Source of the DNA: an uncultured Lachnoanaerobaculum sp.
Lineage (GTDB): Bacteria; Bacillota; Clostridia; Lachnospirales; Lachnospiraceae
Assembly: GCA_916720285.1 (NCBI GenBank)
Contig: CAKAQP010000075.1
Span: forward strand, 1-10,616
DNA length: 10,616 nt
Direction of reading: 5' to 3'
Part shown: one piece after another, positions 1 to 6,040 of the stretch
How positions within the stretch are numbered: position 1 is the first letter of the stretch
How the letters are laid out: every line of letters starts with the position of its first letter
The notes under the pieces: model-generated
Databases searched by the model: none
What the model was told of the DNA's origin: nothing
What the model saw: only the letters and a program-made list of their open reading frames with translations
Program-made: the position numbers and the translations under genes

Positions 1-28
1 TCAATAAACGAATTAACATTTCAAACAT
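1..28 (-). CDS. 5' end of an unknown gene, cut by the window edge
   Basis: An ATG at 28-26 opens a frame that stays open to the window edge and encodes MFEMLIRLL. A ribosome binding site AAGGAG (plus positions 38-43) sits 9 nt upstream, which is the main reason to believe it. It begins 33 nt after the stop of the small membrane-protein gene at 62-190, so the two are probably co-transcribed. Nine codons are too few to recognise a family; the hydrophobic start would fit a second small membrane protein, but that is a guess. Confidence 0.45.
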
Positions 29-61
29 TTAAATAGTCTCCTTCTTCACAACGCCCACTTT

Positions 62-190
62 TTAAAACTCATCGTCTTCATCTTCTTCCGCTATAACACC
101 GAATACAGCCCCCATCGTACCGGCCGATACCGCAACCGCCACTACTATAACAAGTCCTACAATACCTGCAAAAATCGGCATAATGTCCAT
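62..190 (-). CDS. Small single-span membrane protein with acidic tail (42 aa, unknown)
   Basis: Not a family I recognise. The frame starts at ATG 190-188 with a near-perfect Shine-Dalgarno GGAGGTG (194-200; GGAGG core 5 nt from the ATG) and ends in TAA at 64-62. Residues 5-34 are a continuous hydrophobic and small-residue stretch rich in Val, Ala, Gly and Ile, long enough for one membrane span. The last eight residues, EEDEDDEF, are strongly acidic. It lies 31 nt below the terminator of the tRNA operon with no obvious promoter of its own, so it may depend on read-through from the tRNA promoter or on a weak promoter I cannot see. The strong ribosome binding site plus a coherent membrane/acidic layout argue that it is translated. 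It could be a structural small membrane protein or a regulator of a larger membrane partner; nothing in the sequence decides this. Confidence 0.6.
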   Translation of the reverse strand: MDIMPIFAGIVGLVIVVAVAVSAGTMGAVFGVIAEEDEDDEF

Positions 191-220
191 AAGCACCTCC
201 CAAAGCATAACCGCTTATTC

Positions 221-245
221 TAAAAATAACACCCCTCAGGTGTTA
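221..245 (-). terminator. Intrinsic terminator of the tRNA operon
   Basis: Read on the minus strand, TAACACC (245-239), a 5-nt loop and GGTGTTA (233-227) form a perfect 7-bp stem, followed directly by TTTTT (226-222). It starts 19 nt after the 3' end of tRNA-Gln, the last tRNA, which is the expected place for the operon's rho-independent terminator. The stem is fairly short, so some read-through into the small gene at 62-190 is possible. Confidence 0.8.
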
Positions 246-263
246 CGTAACAATTCCATATAA

Positions 264-335
264 CTGGGCCAGCTGGATTTGAACCAGCGAATGCAGGAGT
301 CAAAGTCCTGTGCCTTACCGCTTGGCGATGACCCA
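264..335 (-). tRNA. tRNA-Gln (TTG)
   Basis: The cloverleaf folds cleanly: the acceptor TGGGTCA pairs with TGGCCCA (one T-G wobble), the D-stem is GCC/GGC, and the anticodon stem CAGGA/TCCTG encloses loop CTTTGAC with anticodon TTG. The T-arm is GCTGG-TTCAAAT-CCAGC and the discriminator is G at 264. The anticodon decodes CAA, and CAG by wobble. No CCA is encoded, so the tail must be added by tRNA nucleotidyltransferase. It is the last of five tRNAs in the operon. Confidence 0.95.
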
Positions 336-341
336 TTAAAG

Positions 342-416
<75 letters not shown>

Positions 417-442
417 ATAATATATCATATATTATGATAAAA

Positions 443-513
443 AGCAGGTGATGGGAATCGAACCCACGTATTCAGCTTGGAAGGCTGATGTTCTACCATT
501 GAACCACACCTGC
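443..513 (-). tRNA. tRNA-Gly (TCC)
   Basis: The acceptor GCAGGTG pairs with CACCTGC, and the anticodon stem TCAGC/GCTGA holds loop CTTCCAA with anticodon TCC, which reads GGA and GGG. The T-arm is GTGGG-TTCGATT-CCCAT and the discriminator is T, usual for glycine tRNAs of Bacillota. CCA is not encoded. It is the third tRNA in transcription order. Confidence 0.95.
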
Positions 514-522
514 AAAATCAAG

Positions 523-596
523 TGAGCCTGAAGGGATTCGAACCCCCGACCCTCGGCTTAGAAGGCCGATGCTCTATCCAGCTGAGCTACAGACTC
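523..596 (-). tRNA. tRNA-Arg (TCT)
   Basis: The acceptor GAGTCTG pairs with CAGGCTC (one T-G wobble), the D-stem is GCTC/GAGC, and the anticodon stem TCGGC/GCCGA holds loop CTTCTAA with anticodon TCT. It reads AGA and AGG, the arginine codons favoured in AT-rich genomes. The T-arm GGGGG-TTCGAAT-CCCTT contains a terminal G-T pair. The discriminator is A; CCA is not encoded. Confidence 0.95.
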
Positions 597-622
597 ATAT
601 ATTATGTTTTTTAGAAAACAAA

Positions 623-697
623 TCGGGGTGACAGGATTCGAACCTGCGACCCCCTGGTCCCAAACCAGGTACTCTAGCCAAACTGAGCCACACCCCG
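623..697 (-). tRNA. tRNA-Pro (TGG)
   Basis: The acceptor CGGGGTG pairs with CACCCCG, giving the C1-G72 pair typical of bacterial proline tRNAs, with discriminator A at 623. The anticodon stem CCTGG/CCAGG holds loop TTTGGGA, anticodon TGG, able to read all or most proline codons by wobble. The T-arm is GCAGG-TTCGAAT-CCTGT. It is the first gene after the consensus promoter, about 30 nt below the predicted transcription start. CCA is not encoded. Confidence 0.95.
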
Positions 698-733
698 ATA
701 ATTATTTACATGTCTCTCTCAGACACATACAGC

Positions 734-792
734 ATTATATATGAGCGGCATTGCAATGTCAAGCATTTTTTTGATTTTTTCAAAGAAAAAAT
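734..792 (-). promoter_or_regulatory. Strong promoter of the tRNA operon
   Basis: On the minus strand there is a perfect -35 TTGACA (762-757), a 17-nt spacer and a perfect -10 TATAAT (739-734), placing the start near 727. Directly upstream (763-792) lie two A-tracts, AAAAAATCAAAAAAATGC in transcription direction, resembling an UP element for the RNA polymerase alpha subunit, as is usual for stable RNA operons. This stretch includes a perfect 8-bp inverted repeat (774-781/785-792). The roughly 30-nt leader includes a weak 5-bp hairpin (711-715/721-725). Confidence 0.88.
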
Positions 793-832
793 GTATCACG
801 GCTAAAGCTCGAACAGCAGTATATAGGCTTAA

Positions 833-880
833 TTTTACAACCCCCGGACGACTCTTTTATTAACGCCGGGGACTGTAAAA
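833..880 (-). terminator. Stem-loop in the 3' region of the SleB-like gene, possible terminator
   Basis: Two 15-nt arms (880-866 and 847-833) enclose an 18-nt loop, beginning about 35 nt after the stop of the hydrolase gene. In the minus-strand RNA all 15 positions pair, two of them as G-U; in the plus-strand RNA those two would be A-C mismatches. This suggests the structure acts in the minus-strand transcript. It lacks the run of T expected of a classical intrinsic terminator (TTAAG follows), so it may instead protect the mRNA 3' end or need a helper factor. Confidence 0.5.
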
Positions 881-915
881 CTCAAATCCCATAAACATAC
901 CTGCTCAACTATAAT

Positions 916-1671
916 TTATTTAAAATATTCGTGACCTCCATAAGAAAACAAATAAGTTAAAGATGAATCAAACCATCCTACCGCATGGCTTGAAGAATAA
1001 GCTCTGTCCATAAAGTAAAGTGCGCCTCTTGAATAGTCCTCTCCCATCAGTGCATTATTTACACCTTTGATAGTGGCTTCGCTCACCTTAACTTTAAAAA
1101 ATCTCTTATCCCTTATAGGTGAAAACTGTCCCTTGCTGAATATAACTTCTGTTATAGTGTTTTCAAAATGGCTTGAACGAACCCTGTTTAAAACCACATT
1201 GGCTACTATCGTTCTACCATAGACATCATTGTCACCTACCTCAGCTTCAACAATCCTTAGCAGATTATTATAATCCTCTACTGTAAGTGAAGATAATCCA
1301 AGTGCTACCCTACGCTCCTCAAGAAGTCTTTCCATCTTTTCATTTCCGGTCTCCTTTTGCTCTATTCGGGGCAAATTTGCAATATCTTCATCAACAGTTG
1401 TATTATCTAATCCGGCATTATCCAAAATATCGTCTGCCTCGTCTTCCATATCATCCTCAAAGTTTTCACTTTCTCCGGAATTTATGACATTAGCACTGAC
1501 AGCATTTTTTCCGCTTCCTGCAAATCCATTGCTTGAAAATGCAACTACACTGATCACTGCACCACCTATTGTGAGCAGAGCCATCTGTCTGTACATTTTC
1601 TTTGTGAGCCTCATAGGTATTGACATAATCTTCCCACAAATGGACTTTAAAAGCGATGTTATTCTTGGCAT
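916..1671 (-). CDS. Membrane-anchored SleB/CwlJ-like cell wall hydrolase
   Basis: A 251-aa protein likely to cleave glycan strands of peptidoglycan outside the membrane. Residues 31-46 form a hydrophobic segment after a basic N-terminus (signal-anchor or signal peptide, with NGFAG after it). An acidic linker follows (about 66-98), then a short charged region. The C-terminal domain, from about 135 to the end, matches the SleB/CwlJ hydrolase family: RIVEAEVG with E144 as the likely catalytic glutamate, then VANVVLNRV, GQFSP and a closing GGHEYF. Known SleB proteins are lytic transglycosylases of spore cortex, but the family also has vegetative members; with no spore genes nearby and a strong consensus promoter, a growth or division role is equally likely. 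ATG 1671-1669 was chosen because AAGGAGA lies 6 nt upstream. It has its own promoter at 1711-1739. Confidence 0.85.
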   Translation of the reverse strand: MPRITSLLKSICGKIMSIPMRLTKKMYRQMALLTIGGAVISVVAFSSNGFAGSGKNAVSANVINSGESENFEDDMEDEADDILDNAGLDNTTVDEDIANLPRIEQKETGNEKMERLLEERRVALGLSSLTVEDYNNLLRIVEAEVGDNDVYGRTIVANVVLNRVRSSHFENTITEVIFSKGQFSPIRDKRFFKVKVSEATIKGVNNALMGEDYSRGALYFMDRAYSSSHAVGWFDSSLTYLFSYGGHEYFK

Positions 1672-1710
1672 AAAGTCTCTCCTTTTTTAACACAATTGTT
1701 AATTTTTTGA

Positions 1711-1739
1711 ATTATATTAATTGAGCGACTAAATGTCAA
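1711..1739 (-). promoter_or_regulatory. Consensus promoter of the SleB-like gene
   Basis: On the minus strand, TTGACA (1739-1734) and TATAAT (1716-1711) are separated by 17 nt: a perfect match to the housekeeping sigma factor consensus. The start would be near 1704, giving a leader of about 33 nt. A small inverted repeat TTAACA-CAAT-TGTTAA (1687-1702) covers the first transcribed bases and could be an operator. The match to the vegetative consensus argues against control only by a sporulation sigma factor. Confidence 0.85.
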
Positions 1740-1743
1740 CGAT

Positions 1744-1783
1744 TTATTAAAGAAGTTATCTATTTGTAAGTAATCTTTAATAA
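1744..1783. repeat. AT-rich inverted repeat upstream of the SleB-like promoter
   Basis: TTATTAAAGA (1744-1753) and TCTTTAATAA (1774-1783) are perfect 10-bp inverted arms separated by 20 nt. They lie just upstream of the -35 box of the hydrolase promoter and 59 nt below the stop of the amidohydrolase gene. It could be a regulator site, an UP-like region or a weak transcript hairpin; in AT-rich DNA chance is also possible. Confidence 0.4.
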
Positions 1784-1841
1784 TAATATAATATCGCTGT
1801 TAAAAAAAGTTTAAAAACGCCCTAAATAAGCACATCTTCGT

Positions 1842-3092
1842 TTAAAATTTGTCATTCAACCACCTTAGCGCATACTCCGCATAAAGTGTTGCTCCTATAT
1901 CCAAAGCGTCCTCATCTACGTCAAAACCTTCATTATGAAGCTGAATCAAACTGTTTGGAATGCTCTCATTTGAAGTTCCGAGATAAGCATATGCCCCCGG
2001 AATTTCCATAATAAATTCCGCAAAATTATCACCGCCTAAAGATATCGGTCTTACCTTTGCCGCCTTTTCTCCAAAAATATCCTTTACAATGCCTCTGACT
2101 TCTTCTGAAACCCTCTCATCATTTATAAGTGCGGATGTATAATCTGTCCAGATAACCTTTGCGCTTCCACCGTAAATCTTTGCAATATTTTCAGCAGTCT
2201 CTTGCACCTTATCTCTTACTTCCTGTCTGGTTTTTGCAGAGGTGGTTCTTGTTGTACCCTCTATAACACCGCTGCCTGATACTATATTGTAAGATGTTCC
2301 CGAGTTTAATATTCCCACACCTATAACCACAGGGTCTATAGGTGATGTAGTTCTTGTAACCAATGCCTGCAATGCCACAACAGTCTGTGCGGCAATATAA
2401 AGTGCATCTATACCCATCTGAGGAGTTGATACATGAGTAGCCTTTCCCTCTATCTCTATCCTAAAATGATCTACAGACGCATTATTTATGCCTGTAGTGA
2501 CACCAATCTCTCCACATCTTAAATCAGGAGCTACATGGAGTCCGAAGATTCTTTCAACTCCCTTTACTTCACCGTCTGCGATCATAGCCTGTGCACCTGC
2601 ACCTATTTCTTCACCCGGCTGGAAAATAAGTTTTACCGTTCCTGCAAACTTTTCTCTGTTATTGGCAAGTATTATAGCCGCACCAAGTAAAGACGCATTG
2701 TGAACATCATGTCCGCAAGCGTGCATAACACCTTCTGTTTTTGAGCAATAAGCTCTGTCATCTCTTTCAAGTATAGGAAGGGCATCTATATCGGCTCTTA
2801 GTGCTACAACTCTGTCCTTACCCTCTCTGGTACTGCCCTGATGTCCTATATTGCTCTCAGATTCATCTGCTCCCGTATTCTTTGCAGGCTCAGACTTTCC
2901 TGTTCCTTTAATAAGTCCTATAACTCCCGTTTTTGCACTTCTGTAATGCTCTATACCCAGCTTATCAAGCTCTTCTTCTATTCTTGTAGCTGTTCGATAC
3001 TCCTTCATACTGAGTTCAGGATGTAAATGGAAATCTCTTCTAAGCTCCACCAAAGTTTCATGTATCTTTTTTACTTCATTTAATATATCCAT
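1842..3092 (-). CDS. M20D-family metallo-amidohydrolase
   Basis: A 416-aa cytoplasmic metal-dependent hydrolase of the M20D group (N-acyl-amino acid amidohydrolases, IAA-amino acid hydrolase-like, N-acetyldiaminopimelate deacetylase-like). Visible family marks are RRDFHLHPELS (18-28), ALRADIDALP (97-106), HACGHDVH (124-131) with ligands C126 and H128, FQPGEE with E161/E162, GLHVAP with H186, and LHNEGFDVDED with H386. The middle section around THVSTPQMGIDA (219-230) is the dimerisation lid region. These residues make an active two-metal enzyme likely; substrate cannot be read from sequence. Residues about 64-94 form a polar, low-complexity insert between the first strands and ALRADID, which most relatives lack. 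The start ATG has AGAGG 5 nt upstream. It is a single gene with its own promoter at 3150-3178. Confidence 0.9.
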   Translation of the reverse strand: MDILNEVKKIHETLVELRRDFHLHPELSMKEYRTATRIEEELDKLGIEHYRSAKTGVIGLIKGTGKSEPAKNTGADESESNIGHQGSTREGKDRVVALRADIDALPILERDDRAYCSKTEGVMHACGHDVHNASLLGAAIILANNREKFAGTVKLIFQPGEEIGAGAQAMIADGEVKGVERIFGLHVAPDLRCGEIGVTTGINNASVDHFRIEIEGKATHVSTPQMGIDALYIAAQTVVALQALVTRTTSPIDPVVIGVGILNSGTSYNIVSGSGVIEGTTRTTSAKTRQEVRDKVQETAENIAKIYGGSAKVIWTDYTSALINDERVSEEVRGIVKDIFGEKAAKVRPISLGGDNFAEFIMEIPGAYAYLGTSNESIPNSLIQLHNEGFDVDEDALDIGATLYAEYALRWLNDKF

Positions 3093-3149
3093 AAAGTCCT
3101 CTTTTCATTCTATCCCTTTATCCCTACTTTATTAGTAGGATTTTAATTT

Positions 3150-3178
3150 ATACTACCACCTTTTAAAAAAAGGGTCAA
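3150..3178 (-). promoter_or_regulatory. Promoter of the amidohydrolase gene
   Basis: On the minus strand, -35 TTGACC (3178-3173), a 17-nt spacer and -10 TAGTAT (3155-3150) preceded by TG to give an extended -10 (TGGTAGTAT). The -35 hexamer lies inside the 3' arm of the terminator that ends the sortase transcript, and the T-run of that terminator is the start of the spacer. The leader to the ATG is about 50 nt. Confidence 0.6.
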
Positions 3179-3203
3179 GAACAGTTTATGCTCTTAACCC
3201 TTT
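3165..3203 (-). terminator. Intrinsic terminator after the sortase gene
   Basis: In the minus-strand RNA a 12-bp stem, AAAGGGTTAAGA (3203-3192) with TCTTGACCCTTT (3180-3169), closes an 11-nt loop and runs into a T-tract ending at 3165. One pair is G-U, which would be an A-C mismatch in the opposite transcript, so it serves the minus strand. It begins 15 nt after the sortase stop codon. Confidence 0.9.
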
Positions 3204-3218
3204 ATATTGATTTTTAAG

Positions 3219-3989
3219 CTATTCAATTTTTGTAAGCTTACCGCTCAGTACAAATCTTGCATCATCAAACTCATAACTACAGGTTGACAGGGTAAAGACC
3301 TTATCACCATATTCCGGATTCACATCCGATTTAAATGCAGATACTTCTTTTAATGACTTTATCCAGTTATCAAATTCCGTACCGTCACTAAAATCAAGCT
3401 GCCATGCGTTCTCTTCCACATTTGCCACATGTCCGGCAAAGAAATCAATTCTATATACCGCATCTTCGGTTATCAAATATCCGTTCTTATGTTCATCAAA
3501 GAAATCCTGATTTTTATATCCCTTTAGTGCCGCAAACATACTTCCGTTTTTCATATGATGTCCGTATATTATGCTGTGCAGATCACTCAAATCACTTGGA
3601 TTTCTGGTATCTAAGAATATAGCACCTGCCGGATTCTCGGTTCTGTCCACCATATGGTCCAGATAATATTCATTATCTGTTGTATGCACTATCGGATAAT
3701 TTATTTCTGTATCAGGCACATAAATCCAACCTATAACATCACTGTTTACAGCCTTTAATCCTGCAAAATCAACCTTCGGATAAGGCTTTTCTTCTTCAGT
3801 TTCCTCTACAGTCTCTTCCGTATTGTCACTTGACCGGGCCGTCGTCTGCTCTATTGTATACTTATCTATTTCCTTATAGGTATCCACACCTTTTTTGTAT
3901 TCACTTTGTATCTTAATAATATTATATCCTGCATATACCGCTATTAATAAAAATATACAGCATAGCACTATTCGTATCTTGTCCTTCAC
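3219..3989 (-). CDS. srtB: Class B sortase
   Basis: A 256-aa membrane-anchored transpeptidase that cleaves a sorting signal in surface proteins and joins them to the cell wall. Residues 5-22 are a single N-terminal membrane segment after a short basic start (type II topology). A Thr/Glu-rich linker spans about 45-68, and the catalytic domain runs to the end. The sortase triad is visible: YGHHM with H144, TLSTC with C237 and DARFVL with R245. The order and spacing, and SMFAALKGY after the histidine, fit class B. The start codon is GTG (3989-3987), supported by AGGAG 6 nt upstream; no better ATG is nearby. It has a promoter (4081-4108) and its own terminator, so it is a one-gene unit. No protein with a sorting signal is encoded in the window, so its substrate is unknown. 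Confidence 0.92.
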   Translation of the reverse strand: MKDKIRIVLCCIFLLIAVYAGYNIIKIQSEYKKGVDTYKEIDKYTIEQTTARSSDNTEETVEETEEEKPYPKVDFAGLKAVNSDVIGWIYVPDTEINYPIVHTTDNEYYLDHMVDRTENPAGAIFLDTRNPSDLSDLHSIIYGHHMKNGSMFAALKGYKNQDFFDEHKNGYLITEDAVYRIDFFAGHVANVEENAWQLDFSDGTEFDNWIKSLKEVSAFKSDVNPEYGDKVFTLSTCSYEFDDARFVLSGKLTKIE

Positions 3990-4080
3990 TTTCTTCTCCT
4001 AATCATCACTATACAGCCTTTTACAATATTATTCCCTTTACAAATAAAAAGCTATAAAAACTTTCTTAATGATTTTATAA

Positions 4081-4108
4081 AGTATAACATAGATACGAAA
4101 ACTATCAA
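4081..4108 (-). promoter_or_regulatory. Promoter of the sortase gene
   Basis: On the minus strand, -35 TTGATA (4108-4103), a 16-nt spacer and -10 TATACT (4086-4081), the latter preceded by TG to give an extended -10 (TGTTATACT). It lies 7 nt after the stop of the FHA gene. I found no convincing terminator between that gene and the sortase, so read-through from the pilus operon may add to this promoter. The leader to the GTG is about 85 nt. Confidence 0.65.
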
Positions 4109-4114
4109 GAATAA

Positions 4115-5248
4115 TTATATCTCCAATATATAACTTATACCGCAGATATTGACGGAATCACCGGTATACAGCCTTATATTTTCCTCATTTTCAAGCTTTC
4201 TTCCGTTTATATAAGTTCCGTTTCTTGAGTTTAAATCTCTTGCATAAATTTCATTATCTTTCTCAAAGAATTTCAAATGCATTCTGCTCACTCCGTCCGT
4301 ATCAAGAACATAATCACATACTCTTTCCTGTTTTCCTATAATAAAAGGTAAGTATGAGATTTCAATGTCTTCCTTCCCGTTTACCGTTCTTAAAAATCTT
4401 CCCGAACTTTTTATCTTTATATCCGTGAGCAGTACGGTACTTCCTATTTCTTCATCAGGTACTTTAAACAAAGTCTTATCTTCATTTATATATGCGGCAT
4501 TCACATTTGACTCATAACCCTCAAATACCTTTTCAAGAAATTCCGATTCCTCATCCTGAGACTTTACTTTTTGATTCTTAAAAATGCCTCCGAAAATATT
4601 AAATTTAGTTTTATTCCGCTCTTTTTCCTCAACATTCTCAGGAATTATTTCTTCATAGATAACCTGCTCCTTATCCACTTTCTTTATATTAGAGTCCAAA
4701 ATTCCTTCTAAATCATTTATAGTGAAATCTCTTTTTTGGCATTCCTTCAATATCCCGTATACCGTTACCAAACATTCTTTATCTTCTTTATTGATATTAT
4801 TTAAAATATTTTCCAATAATAGTTTCATCTCTTCCTTATTATCCTCGTTTCTTGGAATATATAAAAATAAGAATCTTTTAAGGTCCAAATCGGAAAAAAT
4901 ATATTCGGGATCCAGCACTATTGATGATGCTTCAAGTAAAAATTCTTCCAATGATTTTGTGGCGGTTATTATTTCGATAATAAATGATTTTATTTCTTCT
5001 GTATTCAATGTTTTTACTTCAAAAATTCTTGATACCGGCTGGAGTGAGCTTATATCATAACAAATCTCTATTTTAGAGTTCAGCCTTTTTATAAAAGGCT
5101 TCAAGAAATTTTTGATATTATTATGCTCTATCATACCCAGTTCAAAGGCATATTTACTTTTTAACTCAAGCAAAAAACTTTCCTCCGGCTCAAATATAAG
5201 CTGGTTACTCTTCAGATTCCTCTGATAACTGACCTTTAAGTCTTTCAT
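4115..5248 (-). CDS. FHA-domain protein with DUF6382-like N-terminus
   Basis: A 377-aa protein without membrane segments. The C-terminal region (about 298-377) is a forkhead-associated domain, a phospho-threonine binding module: FIIGK (302-306), SRMH (321-324) and NSRNGTYING (340-349) are the usual loop residues. The N-terminal part (about 1-190) matches my memory of DUF6382, found before FHA domains in clostridia; this is recall, not a search. A charged, variable linker (about 195-270) joins them. It is the last gene of the pilus operon, which suggests that it couples pilus assembly or its ATPase to Ser/Thr kinase signalling; no kinase is in the window. The ATG (5248) lies inside the previous gene, a 44-nt overlap, and has a strong GGAGG 6 nt upstream, so translation should start there independently. 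Confidence 0.85.
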   Translation of the reverse strand: MKDLKVSYQRNLKSNQLIFEPEESFLLELKSKYAFELGMIEHNNIKNFLKPFIKRLNSKIEICYDISSLQPVSRIFEVKTLNTEEIKSFIIEIITATKSLEEFLLEASSIVLDPEYIFSDLDLKRFLFLYIPRNEDNKEEMKLLLENILNNINKEDKECLVTVYGILKECQKRDFTINDLEGILDSNIKKVDKEQVIYEEIIPENVEEKERNKTKFNIFGGIFKNQKVKSQDEESEFLEKVFEGYESNVNAAYINEDKTLFKVPDEEIGSTVLLTDIKIKSSGRFLRTVNGKEDIEISYLPFIIGKQERVCDYVLDTDGVSRMHLKFFEKDNEIYARDLNSRNGTYINGRKLENEENIRLYTGDSVNICGISYILEI

Positions 5249-5594
5249 ATATCCCCTCCAATGCTGTAGTCGCTCTTATATAGCCCTCGGGATCATAGAC
5301 AGCCACTCTGATACTCTGATTTCCCTGCTCCCCTTCGACAAAAAATTTATGTTCCTTTATTTTTACAGTTTTATTGCCCTTTAGCTCAACTGAAGACTTT
5401 AACCTTTCCGCATCGTAGCCCATATTTTTCTCATCATGTGCCAATCTCTCAAGCAGTAGATGCATTTCGACACTGTCAACCGTTTCAGTATGTTTATCTA
5501 TGCTGTATCCTATTATAAAAGCTATACCCATAAATATAAAAAATATAATATAAGTTATCTCCACTGTAAAACTTGCTCTCAAACTCTTCTTCAT
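5205..5594 (-). CDS. Small TadE-like pseudopilin
   Basis: A 129-aa protein with a type IV-like N-terminus: basic MKKSLRA, a likely prepilin cleavage point between A8 and S9, then SFTVE with the glutamate at mature position 5, and a hydrophobic helix through about residue 31. The rest is a small soluble domain rich in Glu and Lys. This fits TadE-like minor pilins, which prime or cap the Flp pilus, and the cleaving peptidase is encoded just upstream. An in-frame ATG seven codons earlier exists, but the chosen start makes the ATGA stop/start overlap with the peptidase gene and gives the usual pilin leader length. No Shine-Dalgarno is visible, so translation probably depends on the upstream gene. 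The C-terminus overlaps the FHA gene by 44 nt. Confidence 0.72.
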   Translation of the reverse strand: MKKSLRASFTVEITYIIFFIFMGIAFIIGYSIDKHTETVDSVEMHLLLERLAHDEKNMGYDAERLKSSVELKGNKTVKIKEHKFFVEGEQGNQSIRVAVYDPEGYIRATTALEGIYERLKGQLSEESEE

Positions 5595-6040
5595 ACACAT
5601 AACCATATAATGCAATTTGCCATAGTTATAAAAGGAAGCATTGCCACTCTGACTCCTTTTATTCTACGTTTTTTTACCATGTAATATAAGCTCATAAAAA
5701 GAGCATATATTGAAACTATAAAAACCGATACAAAAAACAAAAGTATATTTCCTTTAAGCCCCAGAATAGCTCCGCAACCTATAAATACAAGTGCATCTCC
5801 CTCTCCCAAAATATTAAACTTTGAAAGCGGCAATAATAAAAAACCGCTAAGTATTCCAAGTACTGTATTCTTAATATCTATGCTGCTACCGATAATAATC
5901 TTATATATCTGAATATCTATAATCATTATGTAAAATAAAATCACACCGAAAGTGTATATCTCTTTTTTCCTGATATCCTGAAATGTAAAAATCAGCAAAA
6001 ATATTACTAAAATCATCTTTTCCACAAGTTCAATACTCAA
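5591..6040 (-). CDS. tadV: Prepilin peptidase, TadV/CpaA-like (A24)
   Basis: A 149-aa polytopic membrane protease that removes the leader peptides of the Flp pilin and pseudopilins. It has about five to six hydrophobic helices. The two A24 aspartates are present: D22 in FQDIRKKEI and D82 in GEGD (79-82), followed by the typical small-residue helix. Like TadV/CpaA, it lacks the N-terminal methylase domain of larger PilD enzymes. The start is TTG (6040-6038): GGAGGT lies 5 nt upstream and the start overlaps the TGA of the preceding gene as TTGA. The next in-frame ATG (residue 9) would remove part of the first helix. It sits between two genes for probable substrates. Confidence 0.85.
   Translation of the reverse strand: MSIELVEKMILVIFLLIFTFQDIRKKEIYTFGVILFYIMIIDIQIYKIIIGSSIDIKNTVLGILSGFLLLPLSKFNILGEGDALVFIGCGAILGLKGNILLFFVSVFIVSIYALFMSLYYMVKKRRIKGVRVAMLPFITMANCIIWLCV

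Noticed and set aside
606..619. Small GTTTT-TTAG-AAAAC hairpin between tRNA-Pro and tRNA-Arg
   Set aside because: Five weak A-T-rich pairs inside a tRNA operon; too weak for a terminator and likely just AT-rich spacer.
4020..4043. Direct repeat TTTACAA in the sortase leader
   Set aside because: Only seven bases in AT-rich DNA with no relation to the promoter boxes; chance is sufficient.
5595..5615. Upstream ATG of the small pseudopilin (seven extra codons)
   Set aside because: No Shine-Dalgarno, and the ATG at 5594 forms an ATGA overlap and gives a normal prepilin leader.
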